Origin: Amylostereum areolatum
Lineage: Eukaryota > Basidiomycota > Agaricomycetes > Russulales > Stereaceae
Direction: 5' to 3'
Assembly (NCBI GenBank): GCA_012932865.1
Contig: SAXG01000033.1
Coordinates: 62,001 to 126,000, forward strand
Length of the DNA: 64,000 nt
Shown here: positions 11,155-23,964 of the stretch, piece after piece
How the letters are laid out: the number at the start of each line of letters is the position of its first letter
Numbering within the stretch: position 1 is the first letter of the stretch
Notes under the pieces: model-generated
Database searches by the model: none
What the model was told of the DNA's origin: nothing
What the model saw: only the letters and a program-made list of their open reading frames with translations
Made by a program: the position numbers and the translations under genes

Positions 11155-12832
11155 CTACCACCATCTAAGCTCTGTCCAGAGCAGGGGTCCGAACACGATA
11201 CAGGCGGTCCAGAACTAACGTCGGCCGCGTCAGTGTTGTATGGTGGAGTTTGCACGGAGAGCACTCACTACACGGATGGCTTTAAGGAACAACAGCGGGT
11301 ACTCGTCCAGGCCGGGCGCCGCATACACCGGCTTTTCGCCGTCGATGGACGCTACGGGGCGCGGATGCACGAACATCACCCAGATGGAATATAAAGCGAC
11401 GGCGAAGAAGTGGCGGAAAAGGAGCACGGGGTCTTGTTTGACGCTGTGGAGGGAAGGGGGCTCGTCGTTAGTGCGCGCACGGGAATGAATGGGAGAGCAA
11501 GGCGCCGTACGCAGATAGCAGAGATACGGGGCCGTCGATGCACTCCCCACCCAGCTCGAAGTACTTGAAGCAGCCCGTCCTGAGCACGGCGAGGTACTCA
11601 TCTGAAAGCATGGTGAGACACGGCCGACAAAGACGCAGGGAGGGGGGAAAAACGCACCATCTGCACCGAAGAGGTTATAGAGCGCGACGCTAAGAATGTT
11701 GACCGTAGACGCGAGAGGCTTCCGTGCCCAGTGCCAGCGGTGAAGCGCGCGCGAGACGTCGTCCCAGTTGGAGAGGTCAGGTACGGACTTGAGCAAGCGC
11801 GAGAGAATGACGACGTCGTTGAAGGCGACGGTCATGCCGCCGCCCGTGAGTGGATGGCGCATGTTCCACGAGTCGCCAAGGAGAATGGCGCCCTCCTTGG
11901 AGTGGTTCCCGCCTTGCTCCGCCGGGGCCAGGAAGGTGTTGGGCATGCGGCGCAGACGGTCGGCTTCGAGAGCTTTTTGGATGGAGGCATGGAGGGAGAC
12001 GGGCAGAAGGGGGAGAATTTCGGTAAGGATGTGGCTCTGGAGAGACATGTCAGATGGGGGGAAAGACGAAGAGTGGACGACGCACCTTGAGGTCCGAGGG
12101 GAGAGGGGCCTTGACGTCGACGAGCATGCGGGTATCGTGTTCCGCGATCTGGTATAGGAGCACGGGGCCGTGTCCCTTGACGAGGGCAACGGTGCCGTGT
12201 TGGGGAATCGGGAGGGCGACGTCCTGTAGGACGAGACCGACGAAATGGCCCAAGGTGTTCGTCTGAGGCTTTTGGCTCATGACAGTGTTGCGGAAGTTGG
12301 AGAAGCAGCCGTCGGCGACGACGACGAGGTCGGCGTAGAACGGCTCCTTGAAGTCGGGCTTGGACTTGCGGGTGGCCTGCACGCCGAGGATGCGGCCGGT
12401 GAAGGGGCATTCGATGAGCTCGGAGACGGTCGCCTCGATGGTGTCCACGCCGGGGGCCTTGCGGGCCTTCTCGCGCAGGTTCATGATGAAGCGGCCGTGG
12501 TGGAAGCTGCGACCTTCGTTGTCGTCCGTGTAGGGGATCCGCACGGCCTCGCCGTCTTTGATGACGCAGTAACCGTGGACGGGCACGGCGTCGATGCCGT
12601 CCACGCAGTCCTCCATCCCGAGCTCGCGCAGAGCGGCGATCCCGCCCGGTTGAAGAAGCTCGCCGACGATCCTGTCGGGCTCTGCGAGGGAGCGTTCGAG
12701 GAGGGCGACGCGGAGGGGTGTGGGGCGAGAGGAAGAGGACAAGGAGAGGGCCTGTGCGAAGGCGCAACCAGCGACGCCGGCGCCGACGATGACGACGTCG
12801 TAGTGGGACTTGTACATCTTTGCTGAGGCCAT
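11155..12832 (-). CDS. ERG1: Squalene monooxygenase (squalene epoxidase)
   Basis: Oxidises squalene to 2,3-oxidosqualene with FAD, NADPH and O2 in ergosterol synthesis at the ER; the target of allylamine antifungals. Exons on the minus strand: 12086-12832, 11658-12036, 11511-11601, 11269-11443, 11155-11214; total 483 aa, normal for the fungal enzyme. The N-terminal FAD-binding motif is YDVVIVGAGVAGCAFA. Other family blocks are ERSLAEPDRIVGELLQPGG, the GDSWNMRHPLTGGGMTVA flavin motif, and a C-terminal membrane part ending FWTACIVFGPLLWTELRWW. There is no long N-terminal membrane segment, as in yeast. It diverges from the MYND gene and converges on the RTC4-domain gene. Confidence 0.97.
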
Positions 12833-13282
12833 GTCGGCGTCGGGAGGGTGGGCGTATAAAAGAGCGGGAGGTGAACGACGACGACGAGCCGAGGGGAAGT
12901 CGAGGGCGCGGCTGGTTCAGGACGAGGTCAGTCGAGGCTATAAATTATTGCCAAAGTGGCATGATACCTGCTTTCACGTGACTCTCGCCATACCAAAAAA
13001 TGGGCAGTTGCCAACGGGCGTCTTCTGGACCTTCGCTCGAGTTGCGTGAGCGGGAGGTTGCGCCGTTCTGCGGTTATGCAGCATGCGATGTGGAACGATG
13101 TCGAGCGTCTGAGTCAAAGTACCTGCAACACGTCCCCCGTGGGATTCTGCGCCGAAATTGCCTTTTATGGTCCGTGGATTTCCATTTTCGGCGAGACCTC
13201 CTCCTTGCCACTCGCCCTCAGCAGCGTTTGCGTTCACAGGCCGCTTCCGTCCAACTTGAAAGTTCAGAATACACGCTCGGCT
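12833..13282. promoter_or_regulatory. Divergent promoter region ERG1 / MYND gene
   Basis: A 450 bp gap between two divergent starts. A TATAAAAG sequence at about 12855-12862 and TATAAAT at about 12937 are visible. No sterol-response element was identified with confidence. Confidence 0.35.
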
Positions 13283-15130
13283 ATGGAGAGCCGTCTACCT
13301 CCCATCGATGCCAACACAGTGGCGGAGTTCAACCGTTGCATACGCATCGACCCAGCTGGAGTGGTCAACTCCCTCCGTGATGCGTACACCGCACGGATCC
13401 CTTTCGCGCACAACCAATCTCTCCTGTCTCTTTTCGGCTGTTTTCTTGAGGCGTTGGATGGCGTGAAAGAGTACGGAGTGGACACGCCACACGGTCTTTG
13501 GAAGGCGGTCCTGTCCGCGGGATTGCCAGAGCTGTATCAAGAAATGGCTACCGCCCCCGACTTTCTTTCCGAGTATCCGGTACGGCGCACCCTGGAAACA
13601 CTTCCGGCGTACTGACCGCTGCTTCAAATCGGTGTTTCGCGACAGCCTTTTATCGAGAGCGTTCTCATCGGGCTATCGCAGATGGCTGGCCGATGCGAAG
13701 CGCGAGCGCATACCTCCTCCCGGCGAGCGCTTCTCGACAACGCACCGGCGATGTTCAAGTCGTTTTGGGAACATAGGGACCTTATACCACGCGCTGCATC
13801 CTCCGCAACGGGGGACGACCTGGCCGTGTACACCGGTATCGGGCAGGTCCTGCAAAGGTTTATAACCCTTTACGAAAGGTATGGCGTCGTCCCTAGGCTG
13901 TCTTCGAGCGGCAGCCATCGAAGCTTACCTCCCTCAGAGTCGGAGTTGTTCCCGTCACTCCGGCGACATTCATCCCGCACGTTGGTCTGTGTTGCTGGTT
14001 CAACCTCGAGGAAACATCCGCGTGGGCGCAAACGGGGCTCTTCGCCATGCGCTTTCTCACAGACCCTCGCACCTATCACGCTGTAGAACCGTCGGTGATG
14101 TTCGTCCAGGCCGGCGCGGACGCGTACGGCCCAGAACCCCTTGTCAAACGCTTTTTGAAGGATGTAAGAAGCCGTTCGATTCCTTGGGTTCACATTCGTG
14201 TGTCGCTGGGCTTGTTGAGCAGGTTTATCGCCCATTCGCCGTTTGAGCCTCTCATCGAGAGGTACAAGATATTCGACCTCTTTGCCGAAGTGGGGTCGAG
14301 GAGCCTGTGCGAGGCGCCATCCAGTGAAGCATGGATTATCTGGCTGGAGTGCTCCTCGTTTCTCCGGTAAGGCCCGCCGTCACTCGCGACAAACATAGAT
14401 CATTCACGTTTTATGCTAGGTGTGAACTGGACTTCATGCACGGCGGTCTCAAAACGGGAGTGTTTGAAGCTTCTTCCCGTTTCCTGCCAGTGGGTAGAGA
14501 GATATTTGCTATGTTGGCCTGCGGTATCCAGCAACTCATATGGAGACAACGAAGTAGGTTTAACTGTTTTCTCCGCATCGCAAATTCACGTACGTACCGA
14601 ACTCTTTCAGGCACGCTCGAGGATTTTATGCCCTTCAGAAATCCGATTCAGGCGCTCGTCAAGGTCATTCGAAGGTGCAAGCAGAAACCCGGTCAACATA
14701 GCGATGCCTTTCGTCGAGACCTTAAAAAGGAGGCGGATAGGGTATGGTATCCAGCATTGCGAATGCTCCGGACCGAGCAGCAGAGAACTTCCACAAGGCT
14801 AGGACGATCTTTACCAGACGCCGTCGAGCTGTGGACAGACCTCGGCGCTCAGCTTGGCCTGAAAGAATTACGGGAGCGGGATCGATATGAACGCGAGGGT
14901 CTCAGCCACTGTGCGTGGAAGCTGTGCAGGTACCACATCGAAACCCCGGAGAGCGTGCTGTCTGCGTGTCGGGGATGCGGAGAGGCGCGGTATTGCGGCC
15001 GTAGATGCCAGACTAGGTTCGTCGTCGAGCCCATCAATTGAATTTCGATAAACCGACCGCCCGCCCGCTTGTGTTTCGTAGGGACTGGAAGGAAGGTGGA
15101 CACAAAGCGAAGTGTCGTCGTCTGAAATAG
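13283..15130 (+). CDS. MYND-type zinc-finger protein
   Basis: Exons 13283-13579, 13646-13878, 13938-14366, 14420-14553, 14611-15016 and 15082-15130 join in phase to 515 aa. Most of the protein is a helical region without a known motif, shared in pattern with the second MYND gene at 54.3-56.3 kb. The C-terminus is a MYND finger: CAWKLCRYHIE, then CRGCGEARYCGRRCQ, and across the last intron DWKEGGHKAKC. MYND fingers bind Pro-rich peptides in partner proteins; mushroom genomes carry large families of such proteins with unknown roles, so only the domain is claimed. It diverges from ERG1. Confidence 0.85.
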
Positions 15131-16338
15131 GTATACATGTGCGCTTGTCCCTCCTTATTACCTACAATCTTGGAATGGACGTGGGGTAAACGTGTCCATT
15201 GTTGTCGCCGTGACATCCCGGGTCATTGGTAAGTCAATCGTCCTCACTGCTTGCCTTCTCTATGTTTACTCTAGCTTTCCCTAGCAGTAGTACTTTCAAG
15301 TTTCCCTTTCCCTAATAGCCTTCCCCTCCGGACGCTCCTCCGGAATCCGAGTCGCCGGAGTCGCCCCTTGAATTGGGACAACGTTCTCCCTTTTTGACCT
15401 ACGGGAGTCCTCGGGAGCTCCGCATTTCATCAACCTACCCCTTGAAGATATATACGTATACATTGCTCTTTTCGTACCTTGGATGACGAGCAGGTCCTCA
15501 GTACCAGTCCTCAGTCCTCAGTATCCGAGATTGATGTGTACGCACGCTCGAACTTGGGGTGCGTTGTGATTTTTCCATTCTGACTTATCACACAGACTGA
15601 GTACTAGTCAGACCCCCTGTTTCCTAGTCATCTGGCCACTCTCTCTCGTGCTGCCTCGTCGGATTTGATTGGGAATGCGCAGCATCATTTCCCCCGCGGA
15701 CCCGCCTGGATCAAGTTCGAGCTGGGCGATGGCACAGTGGCCTGTGTTTTCATGACCAATGAACCTGCCGGACGGGACAGGGCCCCACATTAAAAATCTG
15801 GGGCCCCTTGGGGGCCCCGGAATCGCTCATGCAATTGGATCATGGATGATCCCCGGTGCCCCTGACCCCCGCGAATGCGGGGGATACGAATATCGACTTT
15901 GACAGGTCTCGGTTCCCGGTCCGGACGACATTTGCCGTCAATCGACCCAAAACCCAGCAAGACGAGGTTGAGATGCGGTATGTAGTCCTCGTCCACCAGC
16001 ACGAAGTGAAATAATGTGACGTTCTGCATCATCCTGGCGGATTTCGTACGTGGCTGAGTCCTTTTCAAGGAGAATTCAAAACGAAGAAGACGACGAGGGC
16101 GTACATGATCTGTGAATCGTGATTGCGTACGTTCGCGCAGGTTCGCGCTGGACCTTTGCACACAGTTTACGCGCGGACCGGAAAAAGCTCGGGTAAACAG
16201 ACAAACGCGGTCACCTGCCTCCAAGTACCTCAGCGGCCCTCGCCATTTCGACCTCTCCAAGCGTACCGATCGGTCCCGACTTTCGGGACTTGGTGTATAA
16301 AACGGATTCCACCCCGCACCCCATTACCCCGCAACACG
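15131..16338. other. Intergenic region upstream of the beta-glucosidase
   Basis: About 1.2 kb without a supported gene. It contains direct CCTCAGT repeats at about 15495-15525 and a GGGGCCCCTTGGGGGCCCC near-palindrome at about 15802-15820. An open frame on the minus strand (15790-16260) has no recognisable domain. The right part is the promoter of the GH3 gene. Confidence 0.45.
16294..16300 (+). promoter_or_regulatory. TATA box of the GH3 gene
   Basis: TATAAAA lies about 40 bp upstream of the ATG at 16339, with a short leader CCACCCCGCACCCCATTACC between. Spacing and sequence fit a core promoter with a very short 5' UTR. Confidence 0.5.
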
Positions 16339-19300
16339 ATGCGGTCATCTATCGTTGCTCTCACCCTCGGCTCTGGCGTCGCTTTCGCGGCGTCGAGCTC
16401 GCTCGCCTCCCTGTCGTCCGTCCATGCTACCTCCACCTCGACATCGGTTTCCCTCTCAGTGGCGTCCCCTGTCATATCCTCCGCGTCCTCTGTCGTTTCC
16501 TCTGCCTCCTCCTCCTCGACTTCAGCTTCAGCATCCACAACTTCCGCTGCCTCAACCGCCAGTAGCTCCGCCATCGTGTTGCCCTCGAACACTCAGACGA
16601 TTCCCACCACGTTCTCACCTTTCCCCTCCCCTTCCTCTGAGGCTGCCATTCCGGGCGTTTATCCTTCAACTTCGCCCAAAAATCCTCCACCTGTTGAGAG
16701 CCCTGGTATCGTCCCGGATTTTGCCCCGGCGTGGGCAGCCGCCTACAAGAAGGCGAAGGCCAAGGTAAAGATCATCTGCACACGTTTCACGACCCCGCAC
16801 CACCTATAGATCGCTTTCGTTACGTGATTTGCTAACTTCATTTCACCCAGGTGAACACTTTCTCACTCGAGGAAAAGGTCAACATCACGACGGGTACTGG
16901 ATGGATGGTAGGCCAATGCGTCGGCAGCATCCCTGCCGTGGGCGATTTCCCTGGCCTTTGTTTGGAGGACGGCCCGCTCTCAGTTCGTGGCGCGGATTTC
17001 ACCACCACTTTCCCGAGTGGTGTCAACACAGCCGCTACGTGAGTCCCCTTTCATATTCATGATTCTCATTGCTCACACGGACCGCGTAGTTGGAAACGCT
17101 CCCTTATCCGGGCCCGTGGATTGGCTATGGGAGAGGAGCATTATGGCAAGGGTGTCCAGGTCGCGCTGGGGCCGATGATGAACCTAGGGCGTCTCGCCGT
17201 CGGTGGGCGTAACTGGGAAGGCTTTGGCGCGGACCCCTTCCTTGCGGGAGAGGCAGCATACGAGACGATTCTTGGGTTGCAATCGGCTGGCGTGCAGGCG
17301 TGTGCGAAGCACTTCATCAACAAGTATGTCTTGCCATCCACGCTGAAGTCTACTCTCCTGACACCGTGAACAGTGAACAAGAGGCTCAACGCATGTTGCA
17401 AACCTCCGATGTCGACGACCGCACCGAGCACGAGCTCTATGCCGCGCCTTTCCTTCGCAGCGTCATGGCCGGCGTCACAAGCGTTATGTGCAGTTACAAC
17501 CAGGTCAACGGCACTTACGCCTGCGAGAACTCCCACACGCTCAACGACATCCTCAAGAACGAGTTCGGTTTCCAGGGCTACGTCATGTCTGACTGGTTCG
17601 GCACGCACTCCACCGAGTCTGCCATCCTTGGTCTCGACTTGACCATGCCTGGCAGCATCGGCGTCGACCCGAGCGAATCGTGGTTTGGTCCCAACCTGAC
17701 TGCCTCGGTGAAGAATGGGTCCATCCCTGAGACGCGCGTGACCGACATGGCGACGCGTATCCTGGCCGGATGGTATCTCCTCGAACAGGACAACGGCAAA
17801 TACCCCGCGGTCAACTTCAACGCTTTCGACCCCCTGGACGAGGCGACCAACCAGCACGTCGATGTGCAAGGCGACCACGACAAGATCGTCAGGGAGATCG
17901 GCGCGGCGAGCACAGTCCTGTTGAAGAATGTCGACGGAGCACTGCCTTTGGGCAAGCCCCGCAAGATTGCTCTCATCGGTACGTCTTTCTGGTAAACATG
18001 TGGTGCCTCGCTGACGACTTTTCGCCCTGGCAGGCTCCGACGCTGGTCCTGCAAAGACCGCTGGTCCTAACGCCTTCAACTACCAGATTGGTACCGACGG
18101 TATTCTTGGAGTTGGTTGGGGTTCGGGGTAAGTGGTGCCGTCCATGAAGGTGGTCGAACCCGATTGACATCCCTCCTAATAGGTCTTCCAACTTCTCATA
18201 CCTGATCTCGGTGAGTAGCGTCGTATCGACTCCCTTTTCATCTCGCGAGTCTGACATCGGACTAGCCGTACGAAGCCATCCAAGCCCGAGCTCGCAAGGA
18301 CCATACGATGTTCTCCTGGTTCTTCGACGACTTCAACTTGGTCGGCGCTCAGGTTGCCGCGCGCCAGCAAGATGCCGCCATCGTTTTCCTTCAGTCGGAC
18401 TCTGGCGAGAACATTGCTGATAACTTGGGCGACAGGTCTGTCTCCCTCCCTCTTTGTGTCGGCGACCTTTTCTGACGCGTAGTGTAGGACGAACCTCACC
18501 GCGTTGCACGGGGGAGATGCTCTCGTAAACGCTGTCGCGCAAGTGAACAACAACACGATCGTGGTCGTACACTCCGTCGGCCCACTCGTCTTGGAACCTT
18601 GGATCGAGAACCCAAACGTCACCGCGGTGCTGTGGGCCGGCGTTTCGGGTACTGAGACGGGCAACTCCCTCGTCGACGTTCTCTACGGCGCGGTGAACCC
18701 CAGCGGCAGACTGCCTTATACCATCGCTAAGGCTGAGAGCGACTATGGCATCCAGCTTATCAACGGCACAGACTTCTTGACCGTTCCGTACACCGAAGGG
18801 TTGGTTATTGTGACCTTTGTCTTCCTCATCCATTGACGATACCTTTGCAGCCTCAACATCGATTACAGGCACTTTGATGCTGTACGTTCTCGCTCTCCTT
18901 TCGGGTACCACATTGGCTCATCCCAAATATGATAGGCTGGCATCGAGCCCCGCTTCGAGTTCGGCTATGGGTTGAGCTACACGCAGTTCAACTACAGCGG
19001 TCTGTCGATTAGCAAGGTCACCGGTGGAATCGACGCCGACTCCAAGTTCGAGAACAACTGGGCGCAAGGCAAACCTACCCCGCACAGTGTCGGTTCGTCA
19101 ACGGCGCTCTGGCTGCACAGGCCCGCGTATAAGGTCCAGTTCGCCGTTAAGAACGTCGGGAAGGTTGCCGGCACCGAGGTATGTTGTTTTCTCTCGCTGT
19201 GCCTCCTCTCCGCGCTGACGACCTGCCAGATCCCGCAACTATACCTGAACCACCCGACGTCCGCCAATGAGCCCCCATCCATCCTGCGTGGCTTCACGGA

Positions 19301-19472
19301 CATCGAGCTAAAAGCGGGCGAGAAGCAAACAGTGACGCTGACATTGTCCCGCTACGACCTCTCGATCTGGGACACGACCCACCAGTCCTGGGTCAAGCCA
19401 AACGGGACGTTTGGGATCTCCGTTGGAGCGAGCAGTCGAGACGTGAAGCTGACGGGCACGATCAAGGTGTAA
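16339..19472 (+). CDS. Secreted GH3 beta-glucosidase
   Basis: Hydrolyses terminal beta-glucosyl residues of cello-oligomers or beta-glucans outside the cell. Eleven exons (16339-16764, 16851-17038, 17090-17323, 17374-17978, 18034-18127, 18183-18210, 18266-18435, 18488-18799, 18851-18881, 18936-19178, 19230-19472) join in phase to 857 aa. Residues 1-17 form a signal peptide (MRSSIVALTLGSGVAFA). About 100 Ser/Thr-rich residues follow, likely an O-glycosylated stalk, longer than usual for the family. The GH3 core shows GLCLEDGPLSVRG, GPMMNLGR, AKHFI and the nucleophile motif GYVMSDWFG. A C-terminal fibronectin-III-like domain follows the EFGYGLSYT block. It converges on the alpha-amylase gene. 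Confidence 0.95.
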
Positions 19473-19995
19473 GAACAATAAACATGTGATGATGAACGTT
19501 GTATCATGACTGGGAACGAACGGTAATGACTTTGCGTCAGAGTTGGACGTAAAAGAAATGACTTGTTGGGCTCGTTGTTGACCCAATACTTGTTGTACAC
19601 TCTACTACTACATCAAAATCGAGATAATATTGCTCGGGCCATGATTGATGATCGCTGCATCGAACGGGGTGTGACATCTTCTGTCTACATTTCCTGACGT
19701 CGCCGGACTCCCACAATGTTCGCATGGATAACCTAGCTGTGCCGCTCGTATACGCCTTCCCGGATCCAACCACGTATGGAGCGAACATATGACACCGATG
19801 ATCCAATGTCTTTCAATTGACCGTAGAAACCCAGATGAATAGGATAATCATGAACGACTAAACTCGCGTGTATCAACAGTATCAGTATTTTCCCAGAAGC
19901 ATGATACAACAGGACACAGGGTATAGCTGAGAAAAGAAACAGGCCATACAAACTTTGTTTTTCAGTAGCATTGACAGACTCCTGTCCGGCCCAGC
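19473..19995. terminator. Convergent 3' region between the two glycosidase genes
   Basis: 523 bp between converging stops. AATAAA-like AACAATAAACATG lies about 10 bp after the GH3 stop and is a plausible polyadenylation signal. Nothing coding is seen. Confidence 0.45.
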
Positions 19996-22518
19996 CTACT
20001 TCGTATGCAAAGCAAGAGCATCGCGGGCAGCGATGGTGGCGCTAAATGAGCCGGACGACACGGTGTACCTATATAGTGCGCACGCCAGTCAGCTCATGCC
20101 CTCAATAAGGTGTCGAGAAAAGCCTCACGTTGTCCCCGTGCAGCTCCCGGTTACCGCTGCCTCATGCACGACGTCGCAGTATGTCCCATCGGGAAGGCTG
20201 GTTTTGAAGGTCGCCGACCATTGGGAATCCTCGTTGTTGATAGCGACAAAGCCCGCCGTGCCTTGAACGCGACCACACCTGTCAGTCCCATGTTCTACTA
20301 GAGGAAAGAGGGCATATGAGACGCACCGCGTCCAAAGGCGATTTTGTTCGAGGAGGGCGAGACCCAGTTGGTCAGTGCCGCAGATCCGACGGCATTGCGG
20401 AATCCGACCATACCCGAGAAGGCAGTCCAACGATGCTGGCAAAGCCTACGATGAAGCCTACGCGTGAGGCCTGGGAGGACAATCAGAAAGGGTAAACATA
20501 CCAGCCGTTGCTACCACCGGTGCCAGAGCACGTTCCAGTGCCTTTACGAACATGCTATAGTGAGGACGTGCCAGAGACATAACAGAAAGCGAGGGCATAC
20601 CACCGTTAGGAGATCCGTCATCCGAGCTCGAGAAAGTGTAGCTGGATAAGACCGTCGGAGTGCCGTAGGTGTAAGCCCTAGCGCAGTAACTTAGCGCTTG
20701 AAGCATGAGACAGAAGAAGACCCGTGGACATACAGAGAGAAGATCGTTGCAAGAACATATGTGTTCGAGGGAGAGTTACTATTCAGAGAACTTCCACCCT
20801 TGACGAGCGTGTCAATATCATAGTTATATGGGATATAACGTGGAGCATACACGTTCAGTATCGTGGTTGGCCACGAAAACATTGGCCTGTGAGCCTGATA
20901 TCCACCCTAGGGCAATGTGTTAGAGGACTGGCAAAGAAGACGGTCGTCCGTCTTACCTTGGTTATCGAGGTTCTGTAAGGAAGAAATCCCGGAGTTGAGG
21001 AACGCGTCCTGCAGCTTGGAAGTGTAGCGGAATCTAAGGTGCGTCGGTAAGGGGAGGGAACGCAAGGCGCGCGTGAGGATCTTACTCTTGGACATCGCCT
21101 AGAAACCCATGATCAATATCGCACGAGGAATTCAGGAAGCGAATGCTTAAGATGTACCATTCTGGGTGTACATGGCAGGAGTGATGGGCTCGCCGCTCCC
21201 AAAAATGACCTGGGAAAGAGAAAGAGTCAAAGTGTGAAGGATAGATAATAAGGCAATGGAACTTACCTCCTGGGTGATGTAGGGCGTGCCATTGAGGCGA
21301 GACAGTATGTTTTGGATGTCGCCAGTCGGAATGTCTGTGCCGTGAGATAAGAAACAAAGGAAGATCACGCAACGTAAATTGAAGACTCACGCTTCGCGGC
21401 ATCGAGCCGCAAGCCGTCGACGCCGAGGCTGAGTAGGTCGTTGGCGTATTTGGCAAGCCTGGAGCGGACGTATTCCGTATCGGTGGCCAGGCTGTCCAAT
21501 ATATACGTTAACACTAGAGAAAGAGTGCCGAAAACAAAACCCTACTCGGCGAGATTGACCAGCTCGCAGGTCTGCACTTCAACCGCGTTGTCGTAGTTGA
21601 CAATGTCATCGCCGGACTCGAGACCACAATGATGGAAGTCCTAAGAACATATGTTATGGAAAGGTTCGAACAAGAAAGGATGAAACAAACCTGGTTCTGG
21701 TAAATTCCAGGGTAGACGTAATGAGTGTATGCTTGATAAAAGTGAGTGCTCGTTGGGAAAACAAGGATGAGACAGCATACTGCTTCCAGCCACGCCAGTT
21801 CCTGGATATATGCGCGTAAGCTAAGACATTACACAAGTTCAGGCCGTGAAGTAACTCACCGGAGTCGGAGCCACTCATGTGGTTGAAGATAGTGTCTACA
21901 GGTTCTATGTCAGTCGCATGAACATACAGAAGAGACGATGGCACCCACCTGCAATGACTTTTACTCCAGCAGCATGGCAAGTATTAATCATTTTCTGGTA
22001 CTGATCTCGATTCCCGCGCTTGGATGTCAAGATATAGGACACAGGCTGATAGTCGGTCCACCATTGAGCACCTATACGCGGAAGGATGAGGCTGGCAGGA
22101 TAAACCAAGAACAACAAAATAGTTACCCGCAACATGTTCGGCAGCGGGACTCGCTACAGGTTCGCGGGGCGTTAGCTTTGAAGGTGACTGAGCTGGTTAG
22201 GGAGACAGGCAGACCTTGCACGAAACCGTATCCTACGATCGAGATTTAATGTTGAAGATGGTTGTAAAAATAGTGCACATGGAACGTACCCGCTGGCCCT
22301 AGGAAATTGGTGCACTCTGACGCGATGCTGTCCCAACTCCATTCAAACATCTGGACGATGACCGCTTCGAAACATCGACATCAGTGGAAGAAATTAAGGC
22401 TGGGCTCGGAAGGGAACTCACTCTTGTCACCTGAAGGGGCTCGTGGTAACAGAGGACCACATCGCACCAGTGAGGCGGCCGCCCCAATGAACATTAAGGA
22501 CGACGCTATGCGTTGCAT
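19996..22518 (-). CDS. Secreted GH13 alpha-amylase
   Basis: Cleaves internal alpha-1,4 bonds of starch/glycogen outside the cell. I resolved 21 exons on the minus strand; all phases agree and give 468 aa: 22422-22518, 22290-22364, 22215-22232, 22127-22153, 21949-22071, 21860-21895, 21781-21801, 21691-21731, 21546-21640, 21391-21491, 21267-21334, 21158-21209, 21086-21098, 20957-21033, 20851-20906, 20734-20798, 20601-20677, 20502-20541, 20327-20445, 20129-20261, 19996-20068. The N-terminus is a signal peptide ([18 protein letters not shown]). Catalytic blocks: [18 protein letters not shown] with the nucleophile Asp, III ITQEV with the acid Glu, IV VFVANHD. Domain C follows and ends [19 protein letters not shown]. 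No starch-binding CBM20 is present. Confidence 0.94.
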
Positions 22519-23964
22519 GCCTGCAGTTGTGGGTTTGGTGAGAAAAAAGAGGAGAAAAGGGACACAGAATACTTGCCCAGTCGTCGTTCCATTTAAACCA
22601 TGGCCGGAAAGGCCTAAGCGCTGAGCTTTGGGCGGGCCGTGTCGATGTCTGAGAATGAAGAGACAATGACCGGCCGAGAAACGTGGCTGGAAGCAACGTC
22701 CATATCCAATAGACTGGTTCGTGGATGGAACAGATGTCTACATAACGCGAGATCGCACAGGTACACGTCGGTGCATGTGGGCGACACGGTAGTGCCCCGA
22801 GAGAGACCGGCACTTGGTTCACGCTGCAGTGGAGCCTTCTGACGGTAACGACGCTCGGACCAGACTGAAGATGGACAAAGTCCCGTGGAAAGAAGAGGTC
22901 CACGATCCTTTTGGGAGATTGTCCATGTGCTCGTGAAATCAAGATCAGGGTGATATCGAGACGTTGTCGCTGACGCGTGACAGACTCGTAATTTTACGCT
23001 CACGCGGCCATTCCTCGTGCCGATCGAGAGAGCGGTATGATATCCACCGTGAAAGCTGACGCGCCTGTCAACATCCAAGAAACCATCGAACCACGACGGA
23101 ACGCACCTTGGGCGGTCCACAATGCCTCCGGTGCCGACAGCACGGACGCGTAGTCGTCTTCCAACAGCATCCGTCGGTCACTGTTCTTCAAGAACGAGAG
23201 CCAAGAGCGTACATCAAGGTGTATCATGAATTATCTGTGGATCACGGACGTTTGGTTGCAGTATGCATATTGCGCCGTGTGGATGTGACTCTTGTCACGT
23301 CACCTCTCGCCGACGTGATGTCACACTGGTCACAAAGGTGACATAACGCCACCGGGCCATCCAACGAAATCTGTAATACCATCTCCAACTACTGGTACCA
23401 ACAACGAGCAGCTCTAGTCAGACTTGGAGGTTTGAATTTTGAACCTGAAGCTGGATGCATAGAGGGCAACTTCAAGCCGACTATCAATCTTCTTGCTAGA
23501 GCCTCCAAGGGGAAGGTAAGTAATCGAGAATATCTCACTCCCTGCATGTGTACTATTTCTGGGTAGCAACGCTCATATACTAGTAGATCATTTTCTCCAC
23601 ATCCTTGACGACTTCCCGTCCGACGTTTTCCCGTCCGACGTCGGACCCGCCAACGAAAGGTATACCTAGTACTTAGGAGGATGAAATGTGCCTCCACGGA
23701 TATCACACAGAGCCCTGTCACAGTAATTCATCCAACAACTCGCACGGCCAACATACTGTTCCCAATCGCAGAGACACCGTACTGGCAGTTTCAAGACGGT
23801 ATCTCAGGATGACCGTGTTTCCAAAATTGGTCCATTTTCCAGCCTGAGATCGAGAGGTGATGCCCGCGCAACCCGACGCCTGCATCGCCCGCTTATGATA
23901 TCGGAGACCATCTCTCACGTCTCTGTTGAACAGTGCCGCAACCTGAACTTGTTTGCCGTCTACC
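22519..23964. other. Intergenic region, possible small gene
   Basis: 1.4 kb between the amylase start (minus) and the P450 start (plus). One weak candidate lies on the minus strand: ATG at 23227-23225 opening MIHLDVRSWLSFLKNSD, a possible 46-bp GT-AG intron, then GASAFTVDIIPLSRSARGM and a stop near 23000. That would make a peptide of about 60 residues with no known family. Other frames here are not protein-like. The rest presumably holds the two promoters. Confidence 0.3.

Noticed and set aside
12245..12826. 193-codon plus-strand frame
   Set aside because: Antisense of the ERG1 first exon, which has a certain assignment.
15802..15820. GGGGCCCCTTGGGGGCCCC near-palindrome as a functional site
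   Set aside because: Isolated, GC-only and without a repeat partner or nearby feature; may be chance or part of a terminator-like hairpin.
17141..18079. 312-codon minus-strand frame
   Set aside because: Antisense shadow of the GH3 beta-glucosidase, crossing its introns.
13283..22518. Biosynthetic gene cluster around ERG1, glycosidases and the P450
   Set aside because: No backbone synthase, transporter or regulator; the genes are housekeeping or secreted enzymes with mixed orientations.
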